Assembly (NCBI GenBank): GCA_027488375.1
Contig: JAIYBW010000004.1
Coordinates: 248,001-312,000 of the forward strand
DNA length: 64,000 nucleotides
Source: Pseudomonadota bacterium
Lineage (GTDB): Bacteria > Bdellovibrionota > Bacteriovoracia > Bacteriovoracales > Bacteriovoracaceae
Reading direction: 5' to 3'
The position numbers and the translations under genes are program-made. The notes under the pieces are model-generated. The model ran no database searches. It was not told the origin of the DNA and was given only the letters and a program-made list of their open reading frames with translations. Shown piece by piece: positions 24,454-33,178 of this stretch; the first letter of the stretch is position 1, and each line of letters begins with the position of its first letter.

Positions 24454-26104
24454 AGTAAATGACTTTTGCGTTTCTAATGACTGCTCCCCAACGGGCCTCA
24501 GAAGAATCAGATGTAAACTCAACTGTGACTGAATCTGTTTCAGCATAATCAGTTTCATAATTCTGGCCAGCGCCTGAGATTTTTTCAACCACAGCACCCT
24601 TAGCATCTTTAACGATCACAAAATCGTAATTTGATTCAGTATCAAATTTTTCAACGATAAGTTTAACGTATTTTGCACCTGGAAAATTGAACGTCTTAGA
24701 AACTTTCATATTGTTAGCGTAGGGATGACTTGTTTCAAAAACTTCTGCGAGAGGTTCAGTTGTCCACAAAGAATCATCTGGTCCCTGACGTGGTATACGA
24801 GTATCAGTTAAGAAATTATAAGCATCAACTCGTCCACCTGAGATGGTCGTTTTACGATAAGCTCCACCAGGAACAGTTGTGGCCATAAGTTTTTCTCTAA
24901 CGGCCTTAACATCTTGGCGACCATTTTGAGCAATATATAAACCTAGAACACCTGATACATGGGGTGTCGCCATCGAGGTACCAGAATAAACTTTGTAAGT
25001 ATTATTTGGAGTCGTTGAAAGGATATTGTGTCCAGGAGCTGCCACATGAACAGTACGTTTACCGAAACATGTAAATGAAGCCATGTTATCACCCACAGTA
25101 TGAGCAGCAACACTGACAACGTTATCAACTTGGTAGTTTGAAGGATAATGAGGAGCTGAATCATTATTTGTTCCATCATTTCCAGCTGCTGCGACAAAAA
25201 GAATTCCCTTCGCCTTGGCCGCTTTAATGGCGTCTTCTAGAGTTTGAGAAAACCCACCTCCACCCCAAGAGTTACTCATAATATCAACATTCATTTTTGT
25301 GGCGTAATCAATAGCGATCACAGCATCAGCAAGACTTCCTGAGCCTTCATCAGAGAGAAACTTAACGGCCATGAGAGAAACATCGTCCATCACCCCCGCG
25401 ACACCAACACCATTTCCGTGTTTCGCCCCAATAGTTCCTGCACAGTGAGTTCCGTGTGAGTTTCCGTCCATCGGGTTACCATTTTTAGCGTTCGCATTCC
25501 AGCCGTAGATATCATCTACATAGCCATTTCCATCATCATCTTTATTGTTCCCTGGAATCTCTTTTGAATTGACCCACATGTTATCTTTAAGATCTGGGTG
25601 ATTATAATCAATCCCCGTATCAATGACAGCGATGACAACTTTCTTAGAACCTTTAGTGATTGCCCATGCTCGTTCAGCATTCACATCAGCTCCGGCCACA
25701 CCAACAGTCCCAGAAGTCCCACCATTTCTGTCAGGCTCATTATTCCCTTTATTGGAAAGACCCCAAAGTTTTCCATACATCGGATCATTAGTTCTGATCG
25801 CCTTATAAATGAAGTTAGGTTCAACATATTCAACTTCAGGAAGCTGCTTAAGTTCATTCATTAAACCAAGAGTTGATTTTGAATGAGTTTTTACTACGGC
25901 AAAATCACCAGCAACAAGATTCATCTGGCGCTCAATTTGGGCCCCAATTAAGTTTGATTTTCCGAGAAGTTTTCCCATAAAACCTTTTTTAACTTTAACC
26001 ACAACTTCACCGGCCACATGAGGGAACTCAGTGGACATCGGACGTGCATTAGCAACGGCCGAAAGACCTAAACTTAACACTGCTGGAACAATCAATTTCT
26101 TCAT
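24452..26104 (-). CDS. Exported subtilisin-like serine protease (S8)
   Basis: The 550-residue protein has a signal peptide (1-20) and an I9-like propeptide (about 25-100). An S8 catalytic domain carries the triad Asp162 (VIDTGID), His217 (NSHGTHCAG) and Ser377 (SGTSMATPHVSG). The C-terminal 110 residues form a beta-rich domain resembling CUB/pre-peptidase domains, probably for substrate or surface binding. The active-site Asn is seen in VAAAGNDG. It should be secreted and self-processed. A predatory lifestyle would suit such an enzyme, but that is inference. Confidence 0.93.
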   Translation of the reverse strand: MKKLIVPAVLSLGLSAVANARPMSTEFPHVAGEVVVKVKKGFMGKLLGKSNLIGAQIERQMNLVAGDFAVVKTHSKSTLGLMNELKQLPEVEYVEPNFIYKAIRTNDPMYGKLWGLSNKGNNEPDRNGGTSGTVGVAGADVNAERAWAITKGSKKVVIAVIDTGIDYNHPDLKDNMWVNSKEIPGNNKDDDGNGYVDDIYGWNANAKNGNPMDGNSHGTHCAGTIGAKHGNGVGVAGVMDDVSLMAVKFLSDEGSGSLADAVIAIDYATKMNVDIMSNSWGGGGFSQTLEDAIKAAKAKGILFVAAAGNDGTNNDSAPHYPSNYQVDNVVSVAAHTVGDNMASFTCFGKRTVHVAAPGHNILSTTPNNTYKVYSGTSMATPHVSGVLGLYIAQNGRQDVKAVREKLMATTVPGGAYRKTTISGGRVDAYNFLTDTRIPRQGPDDSLWTTEPLAEVFETSHPYANNMKVSKTFNFPGAKYVKLIVEKFDTESNYDFVIVKDAKGAVVEKISGAGQNYETDYAETDSVTVEFTSDSSEARWGAVIRNAKVIY

Positions 26105-26302
26105 GAGCTCTCCTAGCTTCTGGTAGCGCCTCTTGCGCTTGAGATTTGAACTGATAATTCCATGATACGAGGAAGTGACATAATTCTCGCCGGGGTAAAA
26201 ATGGCTAACGCACTCAGTTATTTAAACTCAATTAGTCGGTCTAAGTTTTCCCCCTCTTTGAAAATTTTCGTAAATAAGCCAAAATAGGAGTAAGGAGTTT
26301 TC

Positions 26303-27118
26303 ATGATCTACAATAAAAGTACTCATCCGGTTGAAGTTAAAAAAATCTCAATTCGATTATGGTCAATTCGAGATGAAATAGAAGCGGCCATTGGCCGTAG
26401 GATGAAAGAATGTGAAGCGGCCGGTGTTCCCCTTTATGTTGATGATATTAAAAAGTTTTATAATTTAAATTTAAAAGAACCCCTTAACCAACAATCAAAT
26501 GTTCTCCCTCTTCATCCAGAAAATGCGACTCCTCCAGCTGCGGAAAATGCCCAAGAAGCCAAACCAGTAGAAGCTGCTCCTGAAGAGGCTGCTCCTGCTC
26601 CAGAGGAGAATGTAGAGGCCAGTGCTCCAACAGAAAATTCAGCACCAACTGAAGCTGGGCAAACACTGAGCGAAGCCGATAAAATTATTGAGGAACAAAA
26701 TAAGCAAGGTCTTGATACCAAAAAACCAAATCCTATTCTTGAGCGGCCTTATACAAGACAGGCCCCAGATTTAGATAAAATTTCTTATGGATTTGCCCTA
26801 CTTGCTGACATCAACATGGATACACTCCTTACATTCACTAAGGATAAGTTTCTTCAAGGTCAGTCAGTTGTGGTGGAATTTTTAATCCCGCAAAATTTTC
26901 TTATGACAGCAACTGTCTCTTATTGCAGCTTCTATGCGATAAGAAGCAGAGTCATTTCATCGACCAAGCCTGATTACCGCGTCCAATGTCGTTTTGATTT
27001 TTCTGTGGCCGGAGAGAGAGACACCCTCAGAAACTTTCTCAAATCAGTTGAGCCTGTCATTCCGCAACCAGTGAAAAAGGCAAAGAAAGAAGCTGAAGAT
27101 GATTCCCTTGGTATCTGA
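26303..27118 (+). CDS. PilZ-like domain protein with Ala/Pro/Glu-rich linker
   Basis: The 271-residue cytoplasmic protein has a helical N-terminus (about 1-65). A low-complexity linker rich in Ala, Pro and Glu follows (about 75-135). The C-terminal beta domain (about 150-255) carries an Arg-Pro-Tyr-Thr-Arg motif of the RxxxR type. The second PilZ motif is degenerate (LDKISYG). If it is PilZ, c-di-GMP binding is weak or lost. The start is preceded by AAGGAG. The gene is followed 20 bp later by the DUF4340 gene on the same strand. Confidence 0.55.
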   Translation: MIYNKSTHPVEVKKISIRLWSIRDEIEAAIGRRMKECEAAGVPLYVDDIKKFYNLNLKEPLNQQSNVLPLHPENATPPAAENAQEAKPVEAAPEEAAPAPEENVEASAPTENSAPTEAGQTLSEADKIIEEQNKQGLDTKKPNPILERPYTRQAPDLDKISYGFALLADINMDTLLTFTKDKFLQGQSVVVEFLIPQNFLMTATVSYCSFYAIRSRVISSTKPDYRVQCRFDFSVAGERDTLRNFLKSVEPVIPQPVKKAKKEAEDDSLGI

Positions 27119-27138
27119 TTTCAGGGTAATCTAGTCCT

Positions 27139-28134
27139 ATGAAAGCACTTCTTCGCCCTACTTTATCCACAACACTCGTTATTAGTTTTACGCTGATTCT
27201 TATTTTTCTTGGGTTATTTGCCGAGGTCTTTGAGTCAGAGACTCCCGAAGTAGATCTGGCCCAAATTTATGCTAATCCAATTCCGGTGAATGAACTTCAG
27301 CATCTAAAAGTTTTTAAGATGACCAATAAGCAAGGAACATTCGTTCTTGAAAATACTCATCCTAATTATAATTTAGAAGGGCCATGGCAGATGACTGAGC
27401 CTCAGTCATTGAAAGTTAAAGGAAATGTCATCCCAAAAATTCTTGAAAGTCTCAATGTTGTGAGAGTCCGTAATTTTCACCGCCTCGAGCCTATTAACAT
27501 TACAAGTTTTTCTCTAGATAATCCCAATCTGACTCTCCAGTTTACCAATGAGAAGAATAAGAATATTGAAATAAAGCTAGGTCTCATTAACCCAATTGAT
27601 AACTCGGCTTATCTCAGTTTAAATTCCCAAAACCAAATCTTTCAAATTGATCCCCTAGAAATGGCCTTGGAAACGTACGATATATCTCAGCTTGTTGAAT
27701 CTCGTGTCCTTGCTTTAAATGCAGAATCTCTGCTCGCTCTTGAAATTTACCCCTCATCTGGGCAGGAAACCAAATTACTAAAAAAAGATCAAACTTGGTT
27801 TGATCAGAATGGAAATGAACTTAATCAGCAAAAAGTTATTAAATTTTTTGAAAGACTAGAGGATCTAAAAAGTTTTTCAATTCTCAGCTCACTCACAAGT
27901 GAACAGCAAAAAGTAATGGAAACCTCTCTTGCGACTCCAGATTTCACGATGAAACTCATCACGGCCCAAGGGGTAAGATCTTACTTTATCACTGAAATTA
28001 AGAATGGATTACCAGGTATATCAGTAGGTAAGAATCAATTTCTTGCTCTAACTACTGATGATAAAAAATCATTCGTACTTTTAGAATCTGATCAACTAAA
28101 GATATTCGCTTTAAAAACAAGTGAACTAAAATAA
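27139..28134 (+). CDS. DUF4340 protein, membrane-anchored
   Basis: The 331-residue protein has one N-terminal transmembrane helix (about 12-30). A large periplasmic beta-rich region follows, with the DUF4340 pattern (GPWQMTEP ... L..L.....V..F). The family often accompanies gliding/ABC-type gld genes or stands alone, and its function is unknown. It follows the PilZ-like gene with a 20-bp gap and ends at a strong bidirectional terminator. Confidence 0.75.
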   Translation: MKALLRPTLSTTLVISFTLILIFLGLFAEVFESETPEVDLAQIYANPIPVNELQHLKVFKMTNKQGTFVLENTHPNYNLEGPWQMTEPQSLKVKGNVIPKILESLNVVRVRNFHRLEPINITSFSLDNPNLTLQFTNEKNKNIEIKLGLINPIDNSAYLSLNSQNQIFQIDPLEMALETYDISQLVESRVLALNAESLLALEIYPSSGQETKLLKKDQTWFDQNGNELNQQKVIKFFERLEDLKSFSILSSLTSEQQKVMETSLATPDFTMKLITAQGVRSYFITEIKNGLPGISVGKNQFLALTTDDKKSFVLLESDQLKIFALKTSELK

Positions 28135-28161
28135 AAAAGGGACACTCAGTGTCCCTTTTTT
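28133..28161 (+). terminator. Bidirectional terminator between DUF4340 and rpmG
   Basis: The stem GGGACAC/GTGTCCC is flanked by A6 on the left and T6 on the right. It can end the rightward DUF4340 transcript and the leftward rpmG transcript (stop at 28185). Confidence 0.95.
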
Positions 28162-28184
28162 ATTTTATAATCTGAAAAATCAAA

Positions 28185-28361
28185 TTATTTAATTTCTTTG
28201 TGAACAGTGTGACGACGAAGATTTGGATTATACTTCTTCATTTCAAGACGCTCAGGAGTCGTCTTCTTATTTTTTGTCGTTGTATAACGAGAAGGTGAAG
28301 CACCTTCTTTTTTTGCTTCTGTACACTCGAGTGTCACAATTACGCGTGGTCCCTTTGCCAT
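28185..28361 (-). CDS. rpmG: Ribosomal protein bL33
   Basis: The 58-residue basic protein reads [20 protein letters not shown] at the start and ends with the bL33 pattern [22 protein letters not shown] split over the last third. It has a single Cys, so it is the zinc-free form. The start follows an AGAGAGG site. It is monocistronic and ends at the bidirectional terminator. Confidence 0.97.
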   Translation of the reverse strand: MAKGPRVIVTLECTEAKKEGASPSRYTTTKNKKTTPERLEMKKYNPNLRRHTVHKEIK

Positions 28362-28454
28362 AACATCCTCTCTGGAAATTGCATTTACTTAAAAGTCGTA
28401 AGAATATAGACTACGAGCAATAGATAAGACAAGATAATTATTCAAGAAGCTATT

Positions 28455-28733
28455 ATGACTCAAAGTGTTAATACAAAAAACTGGACCTTTAGCCGTTTCA
28501 CTAAGGGAAATTCCATGGCCCTGATCACCTTTGGGGCCGATCCGGAGAGCGTTAGTGAGGATCGATTAGAATACTATGTCACAGTCCTTGAAGACGAAAT
28601 CCATGAAACTTTCCAAAAATCATTTTCTGCTCTCGCAGAGGCCTGTATTTACCTCAATACCAATTACGCAGACTGGACTTTCGAAGATCAAACAGCTCCC
28701 AAATCAGGTTGTTCAACCTGTGCGGCCCATTAA
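28455..28733 (+). CDS. Small conserved-looking cytoplasmic protein
   Basis: The 92-residue protein has no signal peptide. It is acidic and helical in the middle (SEDRLEYYVTVLEDEIHETFQ) and ends in a Cys-Ser-Thr-Cys-Ala-Ala-His motif that could bind a metal. The family was not recognised. It lies 8 bp upstream of the M14-type peptidase gene on the same strand, so co-transcription is likely. Confidence 0.6.
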   Translation: MTQSVNTKNWTFSRFTKGNSMALITFGADPESVSEDRLEYYVTVLEDEIHETFQKSFSALAEACIYLNTNYADWTFEDQTAPKSGCSTCAAH

Positions 28734-28741
28734 TTAAAAAT

Positions 28742-29716
28742 ATGATTAAAGAGATTGAAGACCTTCAAGAACTAAAAAATTTAAATCATCCTCTGGTTCA
28801 TTTCGAAATTCTTGAAGAGATAAATTCAAAGGGCTCAACCTATCCTATTTTTGGCATTACACTTGGCTCCCAAGACCGAACACTTCCGACATTAGGCTTA
28901 ATAGGTGGAGTCCATGGACTAGAGAGAGTAGGTTCTCAAATTATCATCACCTTCATCCAATCAATCATTAATCAACTTAGTTGGGATCATACTTTAAGAG
29001 AGAATTTTAAAAATTATAGGATTGTTTGTATTCCCATCCTCAATCCAGGCGGCATGGCAGAATTTACGAGATGTAACCCTGAGAATGTGGACTTAATGAG
29101 AAATTCCCCGATTGAAGCCACTGGTAAGGTTCTCCCGCTTGTATCAGGACACAGGATCTCTCCGCTGTTGCCATGGTATCGAGGGCAAGAAGGTGTTCTT
29201 GAAAAGGAATCACAAGTTCTTATCAACTTTGTTAAAAAAGAAATTTTTTCGGCCCAAGTGAGTGTGGTTCTAGATATACATTCAGGTTTCGGAATTAAGG
29301 ACCAAATTTGGTATCCATTTGCTAAATCCCAAGAACATTTTCCTTATCTGAATGAGATAAAAAAAATAAAAAACTTACTGGATAAAACTTATCCCCATCA
29401 TATTTATAAAGTCGAAGCTCAATCTCTCAATTATATGACTCATGGAGATCTTTGGGATTACCTTTTTGAAATACATACCCAAGAGAAAAAAAGTGAAGAC
29501 TCAGTCTTCCTCCCTCTGACTCTTGAACTGGGGTCATGGAATTGGATTAAGAAAAATCCTCTGCAATTTTTTTCGAAGTTAGGGCTATATCACCCTATGA
29601 AAGAGCACAGATATTCCAGGATTATGAGAAGACATCTTCATTTGCTAGATTTCCTCATGCGAGTGACAAAAAATCATCAAAGCTGGCTCGCGCCCTCAAA
29701 AGATAACTTGCTGTGA
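28742..29716 (+). CDS. M14-type zinc carboxypeptidase-like protein (DUF2817 style)
   Basis: The 324-residue cytoplasmic protein has the carboxypeptidase zinc motif in GGVHGLERVG (His and Glu) and a third zinc His in LDIHSGFG. An NPGG substrate loop and a late LELGSW glutamate complete the active site. There is no signal peptide, so a cytoplasmic role such as peptide or murein-fragment trimming or amide hydrolysis is expected. The start at 28742 is chosen because the longer form would overlap the preceding gene. The 3' end overlaps the convergent lipoate ligase gene by 21 bp. Confidence 0.78.
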   Translation: MIKEIEDLQELKNLNHPLVHFEILEEINSKGSTYPIFGITLGSQDRTLPTLGLIGGVHGLERVGSQIIITFIQSIINQLSWDHTLRENFKNYRIVCIPILNPGGMAEFTRCNPENVDLMRNSPIEATGKVLPLVSGHRISPLLPWYRGQEGVLEKESQVLINFVKKEIFSAQVSVVLDIHSGFGIKDQIWYPFAKSQEHFPYLNEIKKIKNLLDKTYPHHIYKVEAQSLNYMTHGDLWDYLFEIHTQEKKSEDSVFLPLTLELGSWNWIKKNPLQFFSKLGLYHPMKEHRYSRIMRRHLHLLDFLMRVTKNHQSWLAPSKDNLL

Positions 29717-30565
29717 CTCTCTTTGTTTTGAAAAATCTGGGAAGAGCCGAAAAATTTCTTCTTGAGTTAAAAGTCCAACAAGATTTTCAGGACTAAATCG
29801 TGCCTCGAGAGGGGATTTAATATAACCCTTGTGAACTTTTAAATTCTCAAATTCAAAGTGGGGAGTTTCTCCCCAAAGCCACTCCCAACTTGTGAGTTGA
29901 TTAAAACTTTCCTGAACTTTTGGTTGAGAAAGCAGATCTCCCTCAAGATCAAATTTGATGGTCTTCAATTCATTGGCAATAAGATCAATCACATCGACAA
30001 TTTCCACTCCAGGAAACTTTTGCTGAAGAGAAATCACTTTCGATCTCACCGAGGCAATTGATTTCGTATCTTTAGGTATCATCGTGTGCTTAAGACTTTC
30101 TTCAAGCTTCATCAGATCAGATGAAATAAGAAAAGTACCGTGATGAAAAGAAGCATCTTTGGTTTGCTTAAAGGCTGAGCCTGAAATTTTTTTTCCTTCA
30201 AGCCATAAATCATGGCGAGGAGAAATCTCGAGAGGAATATCCGCACGAGAAAGGGCCCTTTGAATGAGCTCAACACCCCGTCTTCGATCAATCATCCCCT
30301 CTGGGTAAATGAATGAGTAATTAAGATTTCCCTCATCGTGAAAAACGCAACCTCCCCCACTTTGTCTTCTCAACATCCAGATATCATTTTCAGCGAGATA
30401 AGGAAGGTGACATTCTAACCAAGGATTTTGAAAACGACCTAAGACAACACAGGGTCTATTCACGTAGAAAAAGGCCAGAGGTAAATCTGCTCCACCTCGC
30501 ATGAAAAAATCTTCCAAAGCAAGATTAATAAAAGGATTTCGAAATGGAGAAACAACGACTTTCAT
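29696..30565 (-). CDS. lplA: Lipoate-protein ligase A-like enzyme
   Basis: The 289-residue cytoplasmic protein belongs to the LplA/LipB fold. Typical segments are NLALEDFFM, VVLGRFQNPWLE, RRQSGGGCVFHDEGNLNYSFI and KISGSAFKQTKDASFHHGTFLI, which includes the catalytic Lys. It attaches lipoate (or octanoate) to E2 and H proteins. Its short C-terminal part means it may be a lipoyltransferase (LipL/LipM-like). It is divergent from the alkyltransferase gene, with only 25 bp between starts. Confidence 0.88.
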   Translation of the reverse strand: MKVVVSPFRNPFINLALEDFFMRGGADLPLAFFYVNRPCVVLGRFQNPWLECHLPYLAENDIWMLRRQSGGGCVFHDEGNLNYSFIYPEGMIDRRRGVELIQRALSRADIPLEISPRHDLWLEGKKISGSAFKQTKDASFHHGTFLISSDLMKLEESLKHTMIPKDTKSIASVRSKVISLQQKFPGVEIVDVIDLIANELKTIKFDLEGDLLSQPKVQESFNQLTSWEWLWGETPHFEFENLKVHKGYIKSPLEARFSPENLVGLLTQEEIFRLFPDFSKQRESQQVIF

Positions 30566-30590
30566 AAGAAATTATTTTAAACTTAAAGGG

Positions 30591-31061
30591 ATGAAAGAAC
30601 AAATAGCGATTCTCCCCCCTTTGCCTATTGTAGGAACCCTTAAGCTGACTTCCCTTGATGGAGAATCTCTTCATCAAATTGAAGTCATAAAGGCACCTCA
30701 TCAAATCGACAGGATTAACCTTTCCCCTTTCTTTAAAAATTGTTTTCAAGAGTTACAGGCCTATCTTGTTGGGAGGTCAAAAAAAATAGAAATTACGGCC
30801 TGTATAACTTCACTTTCTCCGTTTCAAAAAGAGGTCTTAGGAGTCATGGCCAAAATTCCTTACGGGAAAAAACAATCCTACAAAGAACTAGCAGAATCTT
30901 TGAATACAAAGGCCTATCAGGCCGTTGGAGCGGCTTGCGGTAAAAACCCTTTACTCCTTATTTATCCTTGTCACAGAGTTATTGGATCCAAGGGGCCAGG
31001 AGGCTTTGCTCATGGCCTTGAAATGAAGAGGAAACTTTGGCAGATAGAGGGACAAGATTAG
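30591..31061 (+). CDS. ogt: O6-alkylguanine-DNA methyltransferase
   Basis: The 156-residue suicide repair enzyme has the active-site motif PCHRVIG with acceptor Cys127 and the recognition segment KIPYGKKQSYKELAE...GAACGKNP. It removes alkyl groups from O6-guanine in DNA. The start at 30591 (Met-Lys-Glu-Gln) follows AAAGGG; the longer form starting at 30501 would run through the lplA start. Its stop overlaps that of the convergent lipoprotein gene by 4 bp. Confidence 0.93.
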   Translation: MKEQIAILPPLPIVGTLKLTSLDGESLHQIEVIKAPHQIDRINLSPFFKNCFQELQAYLVGRSKKIEITACITSLSPFQKEVLGVMAKIPYGKKQSYKELAESLNTKAYQAVGAACGKNPLLLIYPCHRVIGSKGPGGFAHGLEMKRKLWQIEGQD

Positions 31062-31483
31062 ATTTGCCCCTGTCCATCGCAATCAACTTTTTTTCCATCT
31101 AGCCACTTGTGCACCTGATGCTTAAAAGAATTAGGCGTTCTCAGGAGATCTCCCTTGGAATAAACTTTTGCCACGGATCCTGTATCAGTTTTTTCAACTT
31201 CTACATAAACCAGTATTTTTGGCCCCATGGATTGATTATCAATTTCATAATGAACAGATCCCGAATTTTTTGCAGCATTATATTCAGAGATCGTTTTTTC
31301 ATAAACTGGATACTCAGATTGTGGGTAACATTTAGTCATTTTTTCTGTCAGAAGCTTATGAAGTTCTTCAGGTGATTTTGATGATTGATAATCCTCAAGA
31401 TGAAACTCTTTTTTATATTTACCTTTAGTCATTGTTGAACAGGCCGTTAATAAAACAAGAGCAAGAAGAGATGATTTCATCAT
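31058..31483 (-). CDS. Putative lipoprotein of unknown function
   Basis: The 141-residue protein has a lipoprotein signal with lipobox Leu-Leu-Thr-Ala-Cys (Cys about residue 15). A short alpha/beta domain follows, with a Cys near residue 52 and one near the C-terminus that could form a disulfide. The family was not recognised. Its start overlaps the stop of the upstream 473-residue gene by 4 bp (ATGA), so it is translationally coupled. Confidence 0.8.
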   Translation of the reverse strand: MMKSSLLALVLLTACSTMTKGKYKKEFHLEDYQSSKSPEELHKLLTEKMTKCYPQSEYPVYEKTISEYNAAKNSGSVHYEIDNQSMGPKILVYVEVEKTDTGSVAKVYSKGDLLRTPNSFKHQVHKWLDGKKVDCDGQGQI

Positions 31484-32901
31484 TTTTTACCTCCAGTAAA
31501 ACAGGGATGACCAAAAAGACACTTTTCATGAATTGTTTTTGCCACAGATGGAGGCACCATCGCTTCCCAACCTGGCTCATTCTTAACAATCATTTGAAGA
31601 ACTTTCGATGAATAAATATGTAGATTATTTCTGTTAGGATTTTCTACATCTAACACTTTTTTATTTTCTTTCAGATACGCAAAGACATGTTGATATTTCT
31701 CAGGGACTTTCAAGTTATCAAGAGACTCAATATCGCCCTTTTCAGATTTGTAAGGATAAATATAAACCTTCACATTATCTCTAAAAAGTTGGCCCAAAGC
31801 TGAAAGGATTCCCCCCTCAAGATTGGAATACTCTGTATCGGTGAAGACTTGTTGGAAGTTATAAATACCAAGCTGTAAACCAAGATGAGGGGCATTCAAA
31901 CGGGCAAAGTGATTGGCCAATTTATAATACTGTGGGTAGTTGGTAATTAAGGTTTTTTGTCCTAGAGCACAGAGAAGATCCACACGCGCCAGGAAGTCTT
32001 CCTTTGTCACATCTCCGGCCTCATCTTTGATGGTGGCAATCGTGATCTCTGAAACGGCCACAACTTCTGAAGGGTCTTTGCCAATGTCTTTTGCAAAATT
32101 CTCTTTCCCGGCCTTAATCATGTCAAAACTGACAAGTGTAGGAGGTCGATAAGAACCACGAACAACAAGTACATTCTTTTTGTAGAGATGATCAGCTGAG
32201 AGGACAACATGCCCCTGCTCATCAAAAAGAATCGCATGTGTCATGCCTTGCTTGAGTAAATGAAGGTTCATGAGCCGGTTATCAACTTCTTCAAAAACTT
32301 TTCCACCAAAGCGAATAAAATCAACTTCTATTCGAGATGTATCCAAATGATCCATTAAAGAATTGATGAAAGCCTCTGGTTGATCCTGGAGAAAAAAAGA
32401 GGCGTAAATAAGATTCGCTCCAATAATCCCTAGAGCATCTTGCTGGAGGACATTTTGAGGATCAAGCATTCGTACATGAATCACAACTTCAGAAATCTCA
32501 GATTGGGGAGAATGCTGAAAGCGAACTCCCATCCACCCATGTGAATCATTTGTTTTAGAAAAATTTAAGGCCGAAACAGTATTTGAAAAAACAAAAAACT
32601 GATGATCTTTTCCCTTGGTGTCACCTAAACGCTCTTGAAGGAGCTCAAACTCTTTCTCAAGCATCTTAAGCAAGCGGGATTCACAAACATAGCGCCCTGA
32701 TGTTTCTTTTCCATAGATTGAATCTGAAAAAATCATGTCATAGGCCGAAATCGTTTTAGCAATAGAACCACTGGCGCCACCGGCCTGAAAGAAGTACCTG
32801 GCCACTTCCTGGCCGGCCCCAATTTCAGCAAATGTGCCATAAAAACGTCTCGCTAAATTAATCTTTAGCGCTTTTTGCCTGAGAGAAAGTGCTTCGATCA
32901 T
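31480..32901 (-). CDS. Conserved large cytoplasmic protein of unknown function
   Basis: The 473-residue soluble protein has a distinctive N-terminal stretch, GAGQEVARYFFQAGGASGSIAKTISAYDM, and SDSIYGKETSGRYVCESRLLKMLE. I have seen similar proteins labelled nicotinate-nucleotide adenylyltransferase or TonB-dependent receptor, but no nucleotidyltransferase (H/T)xGH motif or receptor features are present here. I make no functional call. It is co-translated with the downstream lipoprotein gene. Confidence 0.8.
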   Translation of the reverse strand: MIEALSLRQKALKINLARRFYGTFAEIGAGQEVARYFFQAGGASGSIAKTISAYDMIFSDSIYGKETSGRYVCESRLLKMLEKEFELLQERLGDTKGKDHQFFVFSNTVSALNFSKTNDSHGWMGVRFQHSPQSEISEVVIHVRMLDPQNVLQQDALGIIGANLIYASFFLQDQPEAFINSLMDHLDTSRIEVDFIRFGGKVFEEVDNRLMNLHLLKQGMTHAILFDEQGHVVLSADHLYKKNVLVVRGSYRPPTLVSFDMIKAGKENFAKDIGKDPSEVVAVSEITIATIKDEAGDVTKEDFLARVDLLCALGQKTLITNYPQYYKLANHFARLNAPHLGLQLGIYNFQQVFTDTEYSNLEGGILSALGQLFRDNVKVYIYPYKSEKGDIESLDNLKVPEKYQHVFAYLKENKKVLDVENPNRNNLHIYSSKVLQMIVKNEPGWEAMVPPSVAKTIHEKCLFGHPCFTGGKK

Positions 32902-33067
32902 TTCATTTTCCTATGATTTAAGAACTTGATTTTGTTGGTTTTTATCATAGTTTTATCCATTTATGAAGGACCAGAGTTAAAATTTTTATCACTCAAGGCA
33001 TTAAGAAGGCATAATAATTAATAAGAGTCACCCGATAGGAAGTCTAGTCACTCTTAAAGGAGCCCCC

Positions 33068-33172
33068 ATGACCTTGACTATTTTTGTTTCAACTCTTTGC
33101 CTGGCCACTTATTCAATTCTGGCCCATCTTTCCAGACGTCCGGCCTATCAAAAAGTAACGATAAAAAAGTAA
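33068..33172 (+). CDS. 34-residue membrane microprotein candidate
   Basis: A short open frame begins with ATG at 33068 after AAAGGAG (about 7 nt upstream). It encodes a hydrophobic N-terminal half (TLTIFVSTLCLATYSILA) and a basic tail ending in Lys-Lys. It ends 7 bp from the convergent pepN gene. The good ribosome binding site and one-helix layout support translation, but length alone cannot prove it. Confidence 0.45.
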   Translation: MTLTIFVSTLCLATYSILAHLSRRPAYQKVTIKK

Positions 33173-33178
33173 GCTCAG

